A stretch of DNA of 64,000 nucleotides from Pseudanabaena sp. ABRG5-3 (GTDB lineage: Bacteria; Cyanobacteriota; Cyanobacteriia; Pseudanabaenales; Pseudanabaenaceae). The position numbers and the translations under genes were made by a program. The notes beneath the pieces were generated by a model. It was not told the origin of the DNA, searched no databases, and saw only the letters and a program-made list of their open reading frames with translations. Positions 62,297 to 64,000 of this stretch are shown here, one piece after another. Location: assembly GCF_003967015.1 (NCBI RefSeq), contig NZ_AP017560.1, forward strand, positions 2,970,048-3,034,047, given 5' to 3'. Numbering within the stretch: the stretch's first letter is position 1; each line of letters opens with the position of its first letter.

Positions 62297-62336
62297 AAAG
62301 AGAATAAATGCAGTGCTTTGCACTGCATTTATTCAA

Positions 62337-62409
62337 TACTCCTGAGAGGATTTGAACCTCCAACGCTTCGGTTCTAAGCCGAACGCCTCTTCCATTGGGC
62401 TACAGGAGC
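62337..62409 (-). tRNA. tRNA with anticodon UAG, type I (isotype uncertain)
   Basis: Acceptor GCTCCTG/CAGGAGT (G1-U72), anticodon arm TTCGG-CTTAGAA-CCGAA, T arm GGAGG-TTCAAAT-CCTCT, A73. The anticodon UAG would read the Leu codon CUA, but the variable region is only five bases (AGCGT-like), whereas all bacterial tRNA-Leu are type II. So the isotype is doubtful. Confidence 0.8.
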
Positions 62410-62421
62410 AAAAAATGTTAA

Positions 62422-62494
62422 CTGCCTTGGTAGGGATTGAACCTACGACTTCTCGCTTAACAGGCGATCGCTACTACCACTGAGCTACAAGGCA
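62422..62494 (-). tRNA. tRNA-Asn(GUU)
   Basis: Acceptor TGCCTTG/CAAGGCA, D arm GCTC-AGTGGTAG-TAGC, anticodon loop CTGTTAA on TCGC/GCGA, T arm GTAGG-TTCAATC-CCTAC, G73. Confidence 0.85.
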
Positions 62495-62543
62495 ACGCTG
62501 ATAGTTCAAAAAAATTTGCTTGGCAAAATTTTTTGAACTAAAA

Positions 62544-62617
62544 CCCCTCAGGTCAGAATTGAACTGACGACCTCCTGTTCTTCAGACAGGCGCTACTACC
62601 AACTGAGCTACCAAGGG
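62544..62617 (-). tRNA. tRNA-Phe(GAA)
   Basis: Acceptor CCCTTGG/CTGAGGG (C1-G72), D arm GCTC-AGTTGGTAG-TAGC, anticodon arm CCTGT-CTGAAGA-ACAGG, T arm GTCAG-TTCAATT-CTGAC, G73. C1 and G73 differ from the usual tRNA-Phe (G1, A73), so this is a divergent copy. Confidence 0.82.
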
Positions 62618-62722
62618 AAGGTTGAGCAAAGTTCAATTTATCTTTAACAAAATCAAACTTGCTGTGGGATTTATCTAATGCAAATATTCAGTTTTCAAGG
62701 TATATAGGCTTTTGTAATTGCT

Positions 62723-62762
62723 TTGTAGTATATTTGTATTATACATACTACAAGATTGTCAA
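62723..62762 (-). promoter_or_regulatory. Promoter region of the tRNA array with a TTGTAGTAT dyad
   Basis: On the minus strand there is TTGACA (62757-62762) and TATAAT (62738-62743), but the spacing of 13 is short. TTGTAGTAT (62723-62731) and ATACTACAA (62745-62753) form a perfect 9-bp inverted repeat covering the same bases. The half-site matches the GTAGT repeats upstream of the Y-RNA/Ro60 operon. Likely an operator of a regulator shared by both loci. Confidence 0.55.
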
Positions 62763-62790
62763 GAGATTTCTCAAAAAGTTTTTAATGATC

Positions 62791-62821
62791 TAGAAAGGAA
62801 GCGCCAAGCGCTTCCTTTCTA
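62791..62821. terminator. Hairpin after alr0857-like gene
   Basis: 14-bp perfect stem TAGAAAGGAAGCGC/GCGCTTCCTTTCTA with loop CAA; it contains the stop codon of the gene. Confidence 0.8.
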
Positions 62822-63208
62822 GAAGTTCGCGAATGTTAAAGCGGACTCGCTGAGTTTCCAGAGTTTGTGCAAATAGAACTCAACGCGATCGCCTAAGGCA
62901 GTCACAAGAGTTCCTTCTTCAGCACAGAGATCGCTAGCGATCCAAGTACCACTAAAGCAAACCTCAACATAGCGATCGTCAACCTTATCCACACTCAGCT
63001 TGCTCGCGAGCTGATCGGTCATGACAGACTTGAGTAACAACAAATCAACGACATCCGCAGTCAAGAGAAAGGCGGCGCGACTGGATTCGATATGGATCGA
63101 TGAGCCAGAACGCAAACTGAGCAACATCCGATTGGTGACGAATTCCTCTAGGGAGATATCTAATTTCTCCAAATGCAATCCAGCTTCGGTATAAGTAAGT
63201 TTCAACAT
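62819..63208 (-). CDS. Conserved cyanobacterial protein (alr0857-like)
   Basis: About 129 residues, soluble. From the ATG at 63208 it reads LKLTYTEAGLHLEKLDISLEEFV, then RMLLSLRSGSSIHIESSRAAFLL and DDRYVEVCFSGTWIASDLCAEEGTLVTAL. It matches my recollection of the alr0857 family of cyanobacteria, of unknown function. The frame is open to 63259, but the upstream residues (KIAPLLRLIDCGASIT) are probably not part of it. Same strand as and 86 bases downstream of the HNH gene. Confidence 0.7.
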   Translation of the reverse strand: MLKLTYTEAGLHLEKLDISLEEFVTNRMLLSLRSGSSIHIESSRAAFLLTADVVDLLLLKSVMTDQLASKLSVDKVDDRYVEVCFSGTWIASDLCAEEGTLVTALGDRVEFYLHKLWKLSESALTFANF

Positions 63209-63293
63209 GGTGATTGATGCTCCACAATCTATCAATCTAAGTAGGGGGGCGATTTTCAAGCTGACTTAATCAACTTGAAAATCGCGAGGATCG

Positions 63294-63824
63294 TTATCCA
63301 GTGTTTATTTCTTGCGATCGCCAGAATTGTTCTGCGAAGGCAACGGTAGGATGAACGGGGGCTTTAGGCTTAGTCCTCAAAGTCATATTGGCTTCGTGAG
63401 GAGTGCGATTGCCTTTGCGTTGATTGCAGGATTCGCAAGCAATAACAACGTTTTCCCAAGTATTCAGACCACCCTTAGAACGAGGAATAACGTGATCGAT
63501 CGTCAGCTTTTTGGTGCTACCGCAATATTGGCAAGTGTGATTGTCACGGCGCAGGATTTCTCTACGGGCGACAGGTGGAACGCGCCAAAATCGTTCCGAT
63601 TTCGTCAGCGTCAGACGGATATGTTCTGGCACTTGCAGGACGAGTCTGGGGGAAACAACTTGCCAAGTTTGTTGGCTCATTAGTTCCAAGGGTTCGGCGC
63701 GACCTGTGACTAGCAAAGCGATCGCCCGTTTGATATTGATACGGCTCACAGGCAGATAGTTTTGCGAAAACACGACTACCGATTGCCTCAATACATCTGG
63801 TTCATACTGGTTAATAAGTTGCAT
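63294..63824 (-). CDS. HNH endonuclease
   Basis: 176 residues. The HNH fold is in the C-terminal half: zinc pairs CQYCG and CESC, catalytic DHVIPRSKGG with the histidine, and the final asparagine-histidine helix QRKGNRTPHEANM. The N-terminal 95 residues (LPVSRINIKRAIALLVTGRAEPL) are family-specific. This stand-alone form is very widespread in cyanobacteria and probably not a homing enzyme. It is upstream of the alr0857-like gene and the tRNA array. Confidence 0.92.
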   Translation of the reverse strand: MQLINQYEPDVLRQSVVVFSQNYLPVSRINIKRAIALLVTGRAEPLELMSQQTWQVVSPRLVLQVPEHIRLTLTKSERFWRVPPVARREILRRDNHTCQYCGSTKKLTIDHVIPRSKGGLNTWENVVIACESCNQRKGNRTPHEANMTLRTKPKAPVHPTVAFAEQFWRSQEINTG

Positions 63825-63847
63825 TGGCTTCTCCTCACGATGTAGCT

Positions 63848-63965
63848 GGTTTCATTTTGCCTACGGCAAAATGAAACCTCACTTATTTGTTTTTCCAATG
63901 AGTGTGAACTCATTGGAAAACGCTATAAAAAATGCCCCCGCTTTCTTGGTTATGAAAGCGGGGGC
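63848..63965. repeat. Three hairpins at the right edge
   Basis: 63848-63878 (14 bp, loop TAC), 63891-63920 (13 bp, loop GTGA) and 63934-63965 (12 bp, GCCCCCGCTTTC/GAAAGCGGGGGC). The last is GC-rich, typical of a strong stem, without a T run in this window. Confidence 0.75.
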
Positions 63966-64000
63966 GAAAGACTTAATTGTCTAATCGTTATGTGGGTACG

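Larger units (their letters stand above)
61972..62540. repeat. Four hairpin spacers between tRNA genes
   Basis: Stems at 61972-62024 (25 bp, perfect), 62163-62201 (18 bp, perfect), 62303-62333 (14 bp, perfect) and 62502-62540 (18 bp, one mismatch). All have a loop of three bases between GC pairs, and each separates two neighbouring tRNA genes. They may be processing or stabilising elements of one polycistronic tRNA precursor. Confidence 0.8.

Noticed and set aside
1..64000. CRISPR array
   Set aside because: No run of regularly spaced direct repeats with unique spacers was seen; the repeats here are hairpins, one Pho-box-like array and tRNA-like elements.

Overview
The window is chromosomal DNA of a cyanobacterium. 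The evidence is the very frequent HIP1 octamer GCGATCGC, the response regulator RpaB, the phycobilisome-degradation protein NblB, an SLH/OprB porin, a one-helix high-light-inducible protein, and cyanobacteria-restricted families (DUF1830, DUF3119, DUF3288, DUF3352, DUF4336). The overall character suggests a Pseudanabaena-like organism; that genus assignment is a guess from gene content, not a computed result.

Layout. 0-9.4 kb: the end of lpdA, hom, small conserved genes, a ribulose-kinase-like FGGY kinase, nblB and a porin. 10-20 kb: an RNase II/R-like protein that lacks the expected catalytic aspartates, a ClC transporter with CBS domains, two genes that together seem to carry one GUN4 domain with an HPt domain between its halves, a DUF3352 protein, rdgB and a DHH phosphoesterase. 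20-33.5 kb: a 1195-residue hybrid histidine kinase, a GT4 glycosyltransferase, a tRNA-dihydrouridine synthase, a phytase-like esterase, a HerA-like ATPase and an RRM protein. 34-44 kb: a two-partner secretion locus (FhaB-type exoprotein, a PEP-CTERM-like protein with an 11-bp-periodic Pho-box-like array upstream, a TPR-CHAT protease and a TpsB transporter), closed by a MITE. 44-50 kb: a ParA/coiled-coil pair resembling carboxysome-positioning McdAB, lspA, a small hli gene, rpaB and actP-DUF485.

The most interesting region is 50.2-52.9 kb. A gene for a Ro60 (TROVE) protein is preceded by five tandem RNA elements sharing the core AGGGUUAUYGC. Four of them have tRNA-like ends with a non-tRNA middle, three of these with a well-formed acceptor stem, D arm and T arm. 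The middle holds a GNRA-capped hairpin followed by CGNA and the shared core, which recalls the Ro-binding strand of Y RNAs. I read them as a tandem family of tRNA-mimicking Y RNAs in which the tRNA acceptor, not the Ro-binding stem, forms the RNA ends.

The right part (54-64 kb) is more mobile. An IS4-family element splits a restriction-endonuclease-like gene; there is a toxin-antitoxin pair, a cytochrome P450, and a minus-strand array of seven divergent tRNA genes with an embedded unknown protein gene. The promoter region of that array carries the same TTGTAGTA element as the Y-RNA/Ro60 promoter, so the two RNA loci may be co-regulated. Across the whole window there are about twenty intergenic hairpins with site-specific, often perfect arms (up to 28 bp) closed by a three-base loop, usually between G-C pairs. 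They act at least partly as terminators, but their number and uniform loop are unusual.
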